From contig NC_068974.1 of NCBI RefSeq assembly GCF_016808095.1, positions 12,090,001 through 12,154,000 of the forward strand: a DNA stretch of 64,000 bases, written 5' to 3'. This DNA comes from Vigna angularis (lineage: Eukaryota; Streptophyta; Magnoliopsida; Fabales; Fabaceae). Shown here piece by piece: positions 1-11,655 of this stretch; position 1 is the stretch's first letter, and the number at the start of each line of letters is the position of its first letter. The position numbers and the translations under genes were made by a program. The notes under the pieces were generated by a model. It did not search any database, was not told the origin of the DNA, and saw nothing but the letters and a program-made list of their open reading frames with translations.

Positions 1-450
1 ATTAATTATATTCCAATAAGAAAATAAAGTTGAATAAACGACGTAAGTTATCTCTTAAGACAATAATAGTATTTTTAATAATAACTTTATTGTATTTTTA
101 AAAATATTATAATTAGGAAATACAAATAAATCTGAATATTAGTATTCTTTAAATTGACCTTGATATTGATGAAGAATATTTAGATTAATTGAACATGTGA
201 GTGTATGTATTTGTTTATGTTTGTGTGTATGAATGTTGTATCATTTTTTATATACTATTTACTTTTTCTTCATTAGTGATGTTTCTTTTATCTTCTATTG
301 CCCCACGATAAATCACAAGTTATGCATAAGTTATCTCATAGAAAGGGAAACCCTAAGAAAGAAGAGATATGAAAGGAAGAAAGGAACAAGAATAAAAGAG
401 AAAGAAAGAGAAGAAAAATGAAGCAATAAAATGAAGAAAAATGAAGCACA
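1..450. other. AT-rich intergenic DNA
   Basis: No gene or recognisable element is visible. The stretch is AT-rich and includes a purine-rich run at about 340-420. The short reading frames have no coding character. Confidence 0.5.
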
Positions 451-1766
451 CTACAAAAATACCAAAAGGACAATCACAGAAAATAAAAGAGAGAAACAAG
501 GAAAGGAGAACAAAAATAGTCACATTTTCTAGTTAATGGCTTCTAGATTTTAAGGTTGGATAACAGATTTCATTAAAAACTGTAACACAATCACATGTCT
601 AGTCAAGCTTACATTTTTATGCTGTTAATAGGTGAGCCAACATTGTAACTAAAATATACACAATCACCATTTATTATTTTTAATAAATTATTTACTATAA
701 CTAATATTAAATTATCGATAAAATTTTATTGATGTTCCATCTGATAAAATAATATTAACTAATAGAAAAATTCATTAATAAAACAATATTTATCAATAAA
801 TTTTATTAAAAAATTTTAAAATTTTAATTATTATCAGTATTTTCACTGGTAAAATGTGTTGGTAATATTTATTATAAGTTATAATTTTTTGTTATTAACA
901 TAAATTTTGTCAATAAAATTTATTGATAATTTATAATATTTATTATTGATGGATATTTCTATCAATAAATTTTATTAATAAAATAAATATTAAAATTTTC
1001 TTTGAGTTTGATTATGTCATAATAAAATTCATTGGTAGATTTGTCAGTAATAGATTTTTTTTCAAAATTTGTTGATATATTTGTTCGTAATGAATTTTTT
1101 TAAACTTTGTTAATAAATTTATCAATAATAGATTTTTGTTTTAAAATCTGTTGTAAATGAATTTTTATTTAAATTTATAAGTAATCTCATTAATAAATTT
1201 TTCAGTAAAATAAATGTCAATTCTTTTACCAAATTTAAGAAAATATTTGTTATAAATTAATTGAAGATAAGTGGTGAAAAGAAGAAGGAGAAGAAGAAAG
1301 AGGAGACAATAACAAAAGTAGCAAAGGTTGTGTTGGTAGCGATAAAGGATGAGGAGAGGGGAAGAAAGAAAAAGAGTAAGAGGAGAAGAGGAGTTAGAGG
1401 TGACGAACATGGATGTGGACATGGTGGAGAAAACAATACTGAATTAGGAGGAGGAAAAAGAAAAAGAAAAAGAAGAAAGGAAAAAAAAGATAAGAAGGAA
1501 GAAGAATATCAAATCTTGATAATTACCATTGTATTTTTATCAACAATCAAAATTTATCTATAATGACAGAGGATAATTACTGGAGAATTTTGGTCATTGG
1601 TAATTATCGACAAACATTCCTATCCATAGGCAAAATTTATTGACAAACATTTTACTAAGAGATTTTTTGCCATTAGTAAGTCGTTGACAATTTTGATTCA
1701 ACAACTGATTTTGATGATTATTGACAGATTTTGGTAATTGATAAATCCATTTTTTTCTTGTACTAG
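451..1766. mobile_element. Possible non-autonomous CACTA-like element
   Basis: The left edge begins CACTACAAAAAT and the right edge ends TTTTTTTCTTGTACTAG, which in reverse complement resembles the CACTACAAGAAAAA terminus of plant En/Spm (CACTA) transposons with a few mismatches. The ends, especially 1560-1760, carry many degenerate copies of a TTATCGACAAA or TTATTGACAAA motif, as expected for subterminal repeats. No transposase is encoded; the interior holds a GAA-rich purine tract (1261-1500). No target duplication was confirmed, so the boundaries are provisional. Confidence 0.35.
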
Positions 1767-1927
1767 TTGAGACCTAGTGCAATCTAATATTCAAATCCCC
1801 ACTATGAATTATGAAATATGGATGATTGGATCACTTTTGAAATAGTATAATTATACATTAGATATGTTTAAAATTGATAAACTACAATAAAATAACAATC
1901 ACACATGGTAATGCAACGAAGATCATA

Positions 1928-1951
1928 TGTAGGTGATATATATCACCTACA
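1928..1951. repeat. 24-bp perfect palindrome
   Basis: The arms TGTAGGTGATAT and ATATCACCTACA are exact reverse complements with no spacer, so the site could extrude a cruciform. No adjacent gene explains it. It lies among CACTA-like repeats. Confidence 0.8.
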
Positions 1952-1969
1952 AATCAAACAACCAAAACT

Positions 1970-3030
1970 ATATTAAAAAGATACCATTAATAATAAAAAA
2001 TTAACTCATTAAATAATATGTCAATAATAAGCAAATCAAACATTGTTGAGATATTTAGGGAAATACGAATTTTGGAACACAAATTTTAGGTAAGAATTAA
2101 GGTTGAGAATGACTAATTTAAGGAAAACCTAATTCATGAAATGGAGAAAACATTGTTGTTGAAATGAAAAATGAATGAGGAAAAACCATGTCTACAGAAT
2201 GAGGAATGTTCATTTCAATTTTCCCACTCAATTATCGACAAAATCAATTCATTAACAAATAATACTTTCCCAATTAATTTATAACAAATAATTATTACAA
2301 CCTTATCGACAAATATATTAAAAAGATACCATTAATAATAAAAAATTAAGTCATTAAATAATATGTCAATAATAAGCAAATCAAACACCAAGCACGAGCA
2401 CAAGTAAAGTAAGAAGTCCGCATGAGCAATTCAATACCGAACAACCCATAATTCACCCACAAACGACAAAACTAGAATATACAAATTAGCCAACACAATT
2501 AAAATAATTTGAGATTAACCTAGATTCTTGTGGAGCACAAGAACAACAAGAACAATCCAAAAGGGCGAATTTTCAATTTTTTCTATTAACCACAATCATA
2601 CATCATCAACGAATCCCCTCAATGAGTAAAACAAAAATATATGAAGAAAACCTTACCTCGATTCCCAATGAGGATAGACAAGCGGTGCCTCCACCAAAAG
2701 CCATATACATTTGCTTTCTCTAGCTTCGAGTTGGCTTTTTGAATGCAAATTAGTATTGAGAAGTAAGGTTTAGGGAAATACGAATTTTGGAACACAAATT
2801 TTAGGTAAAAATTAAGGTTGAGAATGACTAATTTGAGGAAAATCTAATTCGTGAAATGGAGAAAACATTGTTGTTGAAATGAAGAATGAATGAGGAAAAA
2901 CCATGTCCACAGAATGAGGAATGTTTATTTCAATTTTTCCACTCAATTATCGACAAAATCAATTCATTAACAAATAATACTTTCTCAACTAATTTATAAC
3001 AAATAATTATTACAAACTTATCGACATATA
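1970..3030. repeat. Imperfect tandem duplication of CACTA-like repeat DNA
   Basis: A block of about 75 bp at 1970-2044 recurs at 2317-2391, and a block of about 265 bp at 2053-2317 recurs at 2768-3030, each nearly identical. The order is X-Y-X'-Z-Y', so a longer unit was duplicated in tandem and one copy differs by the segment 2391-2767. The blocks contain TTATCGACAAA-type motifs like those at 1560-1760. No coding sequence is present. Confidence 0.75.
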
Positions 3031-4711
3031 TTATAAATAAATATTTTATTGACAACATCAAAATTCAATTTATCGACAAATATATCTATCAATAAATAAA
3101 ATGTCAATATTTATTATAGTTTTCTGTCAATAATATCATATTAACGATGAATTTGGATTTCTCGATAATCCTTTGTTAGTAAATTCAATTAAAATTTTTT
3201 AGTTTATTTATGACAATTCATGTGTCAATTCACTACATTATCCTTACACATTTTAATTAAATTTGTTTTTGACAAAGGTTAATTATTAGTATTATGTTAA
3301 TATTTGAATTGACTTATTAAATATTTTGTGTTTTCTGAATGAAAATGGTTTACACCCTTTTATATGTTTTAAAACATATAAATTAAAGATAATTAATAAC
3401 TTATACCTAAAAAGGTAATATATAATTGAATATATTATTTTTCCCATTATAGTTATTGTAAATTTTTTTTAAATAATACCAACATTTAGACATCATCTAA
3501 AAGTTATTATGTGTAGCAAATAATATCTTCATAATTAAAAATATTTGAACAAGTCTTTTGCGGATTGTTGTCATATTTAAAATATTAAGTAATAATAAAA
3601 TTATTTATTTTTATATGCAAAGTATAGTATTATAGTGAAATAGTTTAAATGTATAATACTATACGCATTATAGTAGTAATAAAAATACTTACATATATAT
3701 TTTAATTATGTTGTTGCAATGTTGGATTTCTTAACTTATATTTATCATTCCGCAAGAGAAAGACTTATTCATTGTATTTTTTTCTATAACATATTCAGGA
3801 TTCCTTTTTTTTCTTTTTAATTTTTATGTTCAATTAACATAACCTTAGGCACTTCAATTAATATTAACCTGATTCTAAAATAATTTAGAAGTTTGAATCA
3901 ATTGTTAAGATTCATACATATTATACTGCATTATCATTATATATGAGTGTGAAAAATAATTTCATTTAAATTCTTTTATCATTACATTATACGTAGACAA
4001 ACATGCACATAATATGTATATCAGAATCATCATTATTGTTTTTATACAAAAAGTATTAGTTTTAAAATTGATAATAATGATATCATATTTATATCTGTAC
4101 TGTTTTATGAATAATTATTTTGATTGAGAAATGTGCATTTAATAAATAAATACATTTACTGAACAACAATATTATCCCTTTCACGCATGCTTGTCTGATA
4201 AAAAAATGAATGATACACTTTGAGTATGTTAGTTTAAAATCACTTTCATACACCAATAATTCAATCTCACAAATCTATCGATTATCTTCGTTAAGATTCC
4301 AAATCTCTGTCATTCCAACACACAAATGATATACTAGTAGTGGAGACAAAGTTTTTATTGTCGGTGAAGTTAAAATGTTATTATTGGTAATTGTTTGAGG
4401 ATAATTTATTTTAAAAGAAAATTTAAGATATATAATTTGGATAAAAAATAGATTTAGAAATTTTTAGAGTACTTGGTTATTTTAAAATATAGAATTCTAT
4501 ATTGTATTTATCAAAATAAGAATTTCTTTTCTCATATTTAATATTTTTCTCAATTTTATATTTTCTTTACTTTTCTTGATTCAATATTGGTTGAGGCATT
4601 TTAATTAGTTGGAAGTCATGAGCTTGATCTCCCGTTACGGTCTTAACATAATTTCTTTAACTATTATCCATATTAGTTATCATAGGTATTTTTCAACTAA
4701 TTTCTTTAGTG

Positions 4712-4712
<1 letters not shown>
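3031..4712. other. AT-rich intergenic DNA, no gene seen
   Basis: Very AT-rich sequence without a credible reading frame. The first 200 bp still carry CGACAAA-type motifs; the rest shows nothing recognisable. Confidence 0.5.

Positions 4713-4769
<57 letters not shown>
4713..4769. repeat. (TA)n microsatellite
   Basis: An uninterrupted TA run of about 57 bp immediately outside the left LTR of the gypsy element that begins at 4772. It may have erased that element's left target duplication. Confidence 0.95.
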
Positions 4770-4771
<2 letters not shown>

Positions 4772-4773
<2 letters not shown>

Positions 4774-5147
4774 TGAGTGAAATGTATTGGAGTATGAATT
4801 GAGCGTGAATAGAACGTACTTGACTTTCGGTCCTGACTTTGTATTTATAATTTACCTCATGGATCTTGAGCTGATACAAGCCCAATAAAATATAAACAGA
4901 ATAAGATATAAACAGATTACCTGAAAATTCGGTTGGTTATTTATAACCTGCTTATCAATATCTTTAATTAGATATTATTTGATTTTAGCACCTACTGGAC
5001 TATTGGTCCAATAATAGCTTAAGTGTTGGCCCAATTGCGACCCAATCTTTGACCCGGTTAATCGTAGCAGATGGACCCAACGGCCCTGAGTGGATGGACC
5101 GAACGGTGTTGAATGTTGACCGTTCGGTCTACCCTAGGTACGATACA
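4772..5147 (-). repeat. LTR (3' LTR of the minus-strand gypsy element)
   Basis: Begins TGTGAGTG and ends GATACA on the plus strand, giving TG...CA termini. It matches 8743-9118 throughout at the same length. On the minus strand it is preceded by CTTGGGGGCATA (5148-5160), a plausible polypurine tract. It contains the CCGTTCGGTC motif. Confidence 0.9.
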
Positions 5148-5529
5148 TATGCCCCCAAGTCCGAGTTAATCGTTCGGCTTTTAGCCGTAGTTAACTATAG
5201 GACTTATGAATTTGAGGGAGGCTGTTTGAGGGAGGCTGTTTTTAGTCGTTGTTCACTTGTGGCGGGATTTATGAGTTCTCCTTACGAACCTTGCCATGTG
5301 TCGAGCGGTAAATGATGGGAGTCCTTTTTAGAACTTTTTCCCATTTGATCAGTGACTGATATTATCCAGCTTACCTGTTCTGATGGAAAATAACAACTGA
5401 ATATGAACTGTCAAAAGAATGTAAACCACTAGACTAACCCATTTTATAAGGTCGGATAGCCAAGCAGGGGAGACCGCTCGGTTAAAGATGCTCGAATGAG
5501 AGTAACTGTTCCTTAGCTCTTTGTTTTTG

Positions 5530-6115
5530 GCCTAGGAGTTCCTAGAGAACTTCCCAATAGACGAGAGTGACCGTCCGTGGCCCAGGAGTTCTTGAAGAAC
5601 TTCTCAATAGACGAGAGTGACTGTCCGGGGCCCATGAGTTCCTAAAGAACTTCCCAGTAGACGAGAGTGACCGTCCGTGGCCCAAGAGTTCTTGAAGAAC
5701 TTCCCAGTAGACGTGAGTGACCGTCTGTGGCCCAGGAGTTCCTTAAGAACTTCCCAATAGACGTGAGTGACCGTCCGTGGCCCAAGAGTTCCTGAAGAAC
5801 TTCCCAGTAGACATTAATGACCGTCCGTGGCCTAGGAGTTCCTGGAGAATCTCCCAATAGACGTGAGTGACCATCCGTGGCCCAAGAGTTCCTAAAGAAC
5901 TTCCCAGTAGACGTGAGTGATCGTCCGTGGCCTAGGAGTTCCTGAAGAACTTCTCAATAGACGTGAGTGACCGTCTGTGGCCCAAGAGTTCCTGAAGAAC
6001 TTCCCAATAGATGTTAATGACCGTCTGTGGCCCAAGAGTTCCTGGAGAATCTCCCAGTAGACGTGAGTGACTGTCCGTGGCCCAGGAGTTCCTGAAGAAT
6101 CTCCCAGTAGACGAA
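5530..6115. repeat. 60-bp tandem repeat array, about 10 copies
   Basis: A 60-bp unit containing GAGTTCCTGAAGAACTTCCC and GACCGTCCGTGGCCC recurs with strict 60-bp spacing inside the gypsy element. Because 60 is divisible by three and the unit lacks stops on the minus strand, long minus-strand frames pass through it with a 20-residue period. Copies differ by point changes only. It occupies the place where pol would be expected. Confidence 0.92.
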
Positions 6116-6560
6116 ATCTGTGAGGCTGAGTGGCTGAATGCCTGAACACTTGATGCCATGGAGGACGGACGGCATAGGCCGAGTGGCTGAATACCTGTGA
6201 GAGCTGATGGTTGAGTACTTGTGAGGCCGAACATCCGAATACCTGAATAGTTGAGGCCACGAAATGCCGAACAGTAGAGGCCGAATGGCCGAGCATATGT
6301 GAGACCGGACAACCGAGCACTAGTGAGGTCGGTTGGTTGAGCACCTGTGAGGCTGGATGGCCGAGCATTTTTTAGGTCGGATGATCGAGGGTTAGAGGCC
6401 GAATGGCCGAGCATATGTGAGGTCGGATGGCTGAGCACCTGTGAGGCCGGATGGCCGAGCGTCTGTGAGGTCGGATGGTTGAGCACTTGTGAGGCCGGAT
6501 GACCGAATACCTGAATACTTGAGGCCCCGAAAAGCCGAACAGTAGAGGCCAAGTGGCCAG
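6116..6560. repeat. 24-bp tandem repeat array
   Basis: Units of the type TGTGAGGTCGGATGGCTGAG plus 4 bp repeat at 24-bp spacing, cleanest at 6418-6515, with degenerate copies on either side. On the minus strand they translate as an eight-residue period around HPASQVLN. It directly adjoins the 60-bp array and is part of the same gypsy element. Confidence 0.85.
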
Positions 6561-6761
6561 ATATTTGATAACTTTGTTTAAACAAAAAATTGGTCGAGCG
6601 TATTTGCTTCAACAAAACAAGTTTAAAGAAAAAAGAATAAATGTTTTAATAAAACATGACAGTAATGTTTAACTGAAGTAAATTTTGATATGATTCTCTT
6701 TTCCTAGTCTAGGGATAATTTTTCCTTTGAGCCAATAAGTTCTTTTAGCAAGATGTCGAGT

Positions 6762-7189
6762 TTAACTAGTAGTTGTTTCTACTCCTCTGTCCATTTGAGG
6801 GGGAATGAAGGGTGTGATTGTTAAGCTAGCATTATAGCATTCTCGGGCTGTCCGTTGATCCGCCCGTACAGTGCATATGGTACCCTTATCTGACGGGAAT
6901 TTCAAGGCTAAATGTGGGGTGGAGACCACAGCTCCGTAAGCATTCAAACAAGGTCGTCCTAGTAGAGCGTTATATGGAGTATGAGTTCTACTAACATGAA
7001 TCTTATTCTAAATTCTTTCGCTTCTCTGTCCGTTCCAAGCCGAGACCTCAAGTTTAAGTATCCTCAAGTATCAACTCTTTGTCCTATGAACCCCACAATT
7101 TGCTCATTAAATGGGCATATGGCGTCTTCAGATAAATCCATTTGTAAGAACGTCTTCCAATACAAAATGTTGACTGAGCTACCTTGATC
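6762..7189 (-). pseudogene. Gypsy protease region, truncated
   Basis: On the minus strand the sequence reads VLVDQGSSVNILYW with the aspartic-protease triad region at 7175-7189. It is followed downstream by LLGRPCLNAYGAVVSTPHL (about 6960-6910) and RADQRTARECYN, which in Tat/Ogre-type elements lie between protease and reverse transcriptase. A stop at 6762 ends it with no RT. Internal stop codons lie between the motif and the LLGRP segment, so this is a remnant. Confidence 0.75.
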
Positions 7190-8706
7190 GACTAACACCT
7201 TGCTGATAACACAACGAGATATCTCGGCTGTAATGACCATAGGATCATCTTGATTCGGGTCAGGGCATGGAAGTCCTCATTAGTGAAGGTAATTAGTGGT
7301 AGAGATCGAGGCTTTCTATCCACCATGTGAACGGTTTTGAGTCTCCTCAGGTGCCTTTTCCTTGTTGACGATGATGCTCCTCCTCCAACAAAACCTCCAG
7401 AAATGGTATTGAGGTACCTGCGAACCGATTGGTCATGTTCACGACTGCGACTGTGGCTACGGCTGCGGTTGTGCCTACGTCCCCGTTCGGTCTTTTGATG
7501 GGACCGTCCGGTTTCTCTAGTAGGACTTCTTGTTTGGGTTCTTTCTTTTCTTACAAATTGTTGCAAATGGCCTCCTCGGATAAGCCTTTCTGTTTCATCT
7601 TTCAGTATATTGCATTCTTCCGTAGTATGGCCGCGGTTCATATGGAAATTGCAGCTCTTCCTCGCATCAGCGCTCTTGAGAGTGGCCTTTTCTCGGAGTG
7701 TGAGAAGTTCAGCATTGAGAGCTTCCTCGAGAACCTTAGCCCTTGGTGCATTGAGGGTGGTTTAGTATTAAATCTGGGGAGACGCATAGGATCCTTTTGA
7801 GGAGGATCCCCATTGAACGATCATTTTCCTTCTTTCTTATTTTCCCCAGAGGTTTCTTGCTGCTGATTTTTTCGGGATTGCCTTATATCTTCAATACGAA
7901 TAAACTCCGCCACCCTCTCTTGGAGCTCATCCATGGTTCTAGGGAGTTTGGCGTATAAATTTTCTGAAAAATATCTCGCTTTTAAGCAAGAAGGCAGGTA
8001 GCTGATGATGAAGGTATGATTGATATCCCTGACTCGTCGAGCGGTTTCGTTGTACCTTTTCATGAAGGCTTTCGGAGATTCATCTTTCTCTTGTTTGGTA
8101 TTTACCAACTCCGCGGGCGTGAACTCTTGTATCCGACTAGATGCATATTGCCGCTCATAAAGGGTTTGTACAGTGGCAAAGCAATCCACTATGTTTTGGG
8201 GAAGGGTGTTATACCATTTTAATGCTTCTCCCCTTAGCGATAGTGAAAAGGCTCTGCATAGGACTGGGTCACTGTTGAAGTAAAACACCATTGCATTGAC
8301 GAATGCTCTCATGTGATCATCTTGGTCGGTTGAGCCGTCATACTTGTCAAATGTGGGAGGAGCTTTCTCTGGCATGGGCGCCTGCATAATTGTTGTCGTG
8401 AAAGGCAATAGGTCGGTCGGTCTAACAGTTTGCAACGGTGGGGGCGCTTGGCCATGTGGGTTATCGTTCAGATTGTCATTTGGGTTTCCGTTCAGATTGC
8501 CATTTGGGTTTCCGTTCGGATTGGTGCGATGAGATCGCTTTCCCGCTTCCGAACGCCTGGATCGCCTTCCTTTCTTCAATCTGAACCGCTCGGTCACCTT
8601 CAATCGACTGTTGTTGCCCGATCGGTATTGGTGTAGACCGATCGATCTCCTTTTGGACGAGGGGAGATGTATCTGCAAAAGACACTTCGACACCCAAGTT
8701 AGGCAT
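7190..8706 (-). pseudogene. Gypsy gag, frameshifted
   Basis: An ATG at 8706 opens MPNLGVEVSFADTS; a frameshift near 8480-8530, inside a short repeat coding NPNGNLNG-like residues, joins it to a frame running to 7821. That frame holds the Retrotrans_gag core (GEALKWYNTLP; FMKRYNETARRVRDI; LPRTMDELQERVAEFIRIED). After several stops, a further frame (7641-7192) carries the zinc-knuckle-like HMNRGHTTEEC and the gag-protease linker VHMVDRKPRSLP. The order matches gag of Tat-like gypsy elements, where the product forms the virus-like particle. Multiple breaks make it nonfunctional. Confidence 0.8.
8466..8527. repeat. Short in-gag tandem repeat (about 24 bp, 2-3 copies)
   Basis: TTTGGGTTTCCGTTCAGATT-like units repeat within gag and encode an Asn/Pro/Gly-rich linker on the minus strand. 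The frameshift between the ATG-linked frame and the main gag frame lies here, so unit slippage may be its cause. Confidence 0.7.
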
Positions 8707-8742
8707 GTAATTTTATATTTGCGTATTTGAGAATGGGTTGAG

Positions 8743-9118
8743 TGTGAGTGAAACGTATTGGAGTATGAATTGAGCGTGAATAGAACGTACCTGGCTTTCG
8801 GTCCTGACTTTGTATTTATAATTTACCTCATGGATCCTGAGCTGATACAAGCCCAATAAAATATAAACAGAATAAGATATAAACAGATTACCTAAAAATC
8901 CGGTTGGTAATTTATAACCTGCTTATCAATATCTTTAATTAGATATTCTTTGATTTTAGCACCTGCTGGACTATTGGCCCAATAATAGCTTAAGCGTTGG
9001 CCCAATTGAGGCCCAATCTTTGACCCGGTTAACCGTAACGGATGGACCCAATGACCCTGAGTGGATGGACCGAACGATGTTTAATGCTGACCGTTCGGTC
9101 TACCCTAGGTATGATACA
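8743..9118 (-). repeat. LTR (5' LTR of the minus-strand gypsy element)
   Basis: 376 bp, the same termini as 4772-5147 and only scattered differences from it. It drives the minus-strand gag by position. A clear PBS just inside it was not recognised. Confidence 0.9.
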
Positions 9119-9132
9119 TACACACACACACA

Positions 9133-9299
9133 TGATTATGGTGAAACATTTATGTGTGAGATTAATCTCTTTTGTGTAAAAAATATATAAGATATTTTAT
9201 TTATATCGAAGGAAATATGAGTTAAGCCTAAAAGAATAATAACAAAGTAATTGAAGATAAAAGATAAATATAAGATATATAAATCTAAGATATTTAACA
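9133..9299 (-). repeat. Copia 3' LTR, about 167 bp
   Basis: On the minus strand the sequence GCTTGAGGGAAAG (9300-9312), a good polypurine tract, is followed by TGTTAAATATC, the start of an LTR. The LTR plausibly ends with CA at 9133. It lies just 3' of the decayed copia pol and abuts a CA run and the gypsy element. The matching 5' LTR was not found in the window. Confidence 0.65.
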
Positions 9300-11655
9300 C
9301 TTTCCCTCAAGCTAGTACATATAAATTGTATATACTAAACTTATTATAAATATAATAAATTATTAATCACCATAAAGACTTAAAAAAAATATCTAATAAC
9401 TGATCACTTGAGTTGACGAACTCAGTCTTGATATCTCTTGAAACAATCTTTTCTCGAATGAAATGACAATTTATGTTTGGTCTTCTTATTAAATACATGG
9501 TTAGATTTAATATGAAGAGTAGTCATTGCCACATATAATTGTCAAGTAACATCTCCAAATTGTAACTCTTTAAGCAAATGCTTAAGCCAAACAAGTTCAC
9601 AAGTAGATGAGACCATAGATCTATACTTTGCTTCTGCACTAGATATTGTCATAACACTTTGCCTTTTTCTATACCAAAAGTAGGTCTTTTATCAAAAGGA
9701 GATCTTGCCCAATCAACATTTGAATAAAAAACAACTCTTATATGGTTATTGGAACCATATAATAATCATTTTTCCAGGGGATCCTTTAATGTACTTTAAT
9801 ATACAAATTATTGCATTCCAATAGTCTTCATAGGGGAATTAAGAAATTGGTTTACCACACTAACGATAAAGTATCTAACATAAGCTCCTCCTGATTTGGT
9901 AGGAGTTTGATATTAGGATCCATGGGCGTGTCAATAGATTTTGAATTCATCAACCCAGTTTCGTCCAAAATATTCAATGCATACTTCCTTTGAGATATAA
10001 CAATATCATTATTGGATTGTGTCACCTCAATACCCAAGAAATATCTGAGTTTACTAAAATCTTTGGTCTGAAAATGGTGACCAAGATGTTGTTTCATTTG
10101 GGAGATGACATGATTGTCATTGCATGTAAGAACAATGTCATCAACATATATTATTGAGTAGACACATTCAACACTCGACGATAAAAGACTGAATGATCTG
10201 CTTTACACCGCTTCATACCAAATTGTTGAACAACACTACTAAATTTTCCAAACCAGGCCCTAGGGATTGCTTTAGGCCATATAAAGATTTGCAAAGACGA
10301 CATATCAATCCAGAAACCCCCCCCCCCTCCCTGAGCAACAAATCTAGGAGGTTTCTTTATATAAATCTCTTCCTGCAAATCTTCATTAAGAAACACATTT
10401 TTGACATCCATTTGATAAAGAGACCATTGTTGAAGAGTGGCCATGATTATAAATAAATGAACAAAAGGCATATTTACCATTAGAGAAAAAGTATCACTAA
10501 TCCAACCCAAAAATTTGTGTATAACCTTTGGCCATAAGATGATCTTTGAAGCGATCAATAGTACAATCAGAACCAACTTTGATAGAAAAAACCTACCTAC
10601 AACCAACAACAAATTTCCTAAACGATAATGGGATGAGCTTTAAGTTCCATTATTTTGTAGAGCACTTAGTTTATCTAGCATGGCTTAACGCCAACAAAGA
10701 TGGGCTAAGGTATTACTAACAAAATTTGGAATGGTCACAAAAGAAATAAATGAAAGACAAGTATAAAAAGGTGAAGATAATCTATAATAACTTAAAGAAA
10801 TATAATGTGGAGAGGGACTACAAGTAGAACATATACCTTGATAGAGGGCAGTTGGGAGGTTAGACTCAATTGATGGAGTCGAAAAAGACACAGTAGTTGA
10901 CACTTGAATTGAATCACTTGGTGGTTGTTGAAGACAATGTCTATTTTTGTGATCAGCCACCCTATTTTGTTAAGGTGTATAAGCACATGAAGTTTGAGAG
11001 AGAATGCCATGAGAAACCATAAATTGTTTGAAAGAGTGGAAAATATTTTCACGATCATTATCACTTCGCAAAGTTTGAATAGAAACACTAAATTGAATTT
11101 TAATTTCATTAAAAAAAATTCACTAGAGACAACCAAGTACACTTGGAATAATCATCAATAAAAGTAACAAAATATTGAAAATCTAAATTAGGCTTAACAC
11201 GACTAGGTCTCTAAATGTTAGAAGGAGCTAAGACAAAAGGGAATAAAGCACATTGTTATACATTAAAAGGAAAGGAACTACGACTATGCTTGCCTAATTA
11301 GCATGACTCACACGTCAAACTAGATAACTAAAATAGGTTAGGAACAAGTTGCTGTAATTTGGAAGACTATGATGACCTAACTAAGCATGAGAAAGAGAAA
11401 GAGATTCCATAGTTATGCCAACATATGTAGAAGGACAAAGATAATAAAGACCATGAGACTCACATTCGATGTCAATCACTTGTGAACTTCGATCATGTAA
11501 ACAAATATAATGTTTGATAAAAGAAATAACACAAGAGCATAAATTAGAAGACTGATTGATAATAAGTTAAAAAGAGAATTATGGACATAAAGAAAATTAT
11601 CAAAGGATAAAAAGGAAAAAGGTTAACAGTCCCAATACCACAATTTATGTTAAAA
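9300..11655 (-). pseudogene. Ty1/copia pol pseudogene
   Basis: Minus-strand fragments in several frames give, in pol order: FNLLSIS and LGHxSLP, the GAG-pre-integrase region (about 11570-11330); integrase pieces TFIDDYSKCTWLS and TLRSDNDREN (about 11200-11030) and TPQQNRVADHKNRH (about 10985-10935); the linker SPSPHYISLSY (10830-10790); reverse transcriptase QMDVKNVFLNEDLQEEIYI (about 10420-10360) and LRYFLGIEVTQSNNDIVISQRKYAL (about 10045-9980); and RNase H ISSAEAKYRSMVS (about 9650-9610). Many stops and frameshifts make it inactive. In intact copia elements this polyprotein performs reverse transcription and integration. The 5' part is cut by a different LTR-like insertion at about 11655. 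Confidence 0.85.

Larger units (their letters stand above)
4772..9118 (-). mobile_element. Ty3/gypsy LTR retrotransposon lacking RT and integrase
   Basis: Two directly repeated 376-bp LTRs (4772-5147 and 8743-9118) flank an interior whose genes read on the minus strand: gag (about 8706-7190), the protease motif VDQGSS (7175-7189) and a short post-protease stretch ending near 6762. Reverse transcriptase, RNase H and integrase are absent; between 5530 and 6560 the space is filled by two tandem-repeat arrays. The gag and protease sequences resemble Tat/Ogre-type non-chromovirus elements, which is a family-level judgement. No matching 5-bp target duplication is visible; the left side is a TA microsatellite and the right side a CA run. 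Frameshifts and stops show it is inactive, and without pol it was at best mobilised in trans. Confidence 0.85.

Noticed and set aside
1165..1563. Overlapping frames on both strands, one Lys/Arg/Glu-rich
   Set aside because: They come from a GAA/GGA-rich purine tract; composition alone explains them and no domain is seen.
5049..5315. 88-codon plus-strand frame across the gypsy LTR edge
   Set aside because: It crosses the LTR boundary and runs antisense to the element; no homology is recognised.
8016..8636. Several plus-strand frames opposite gag
   Set aside because: Antisense shadows of the minus-strand gag; gag motifs are only on the other strand.
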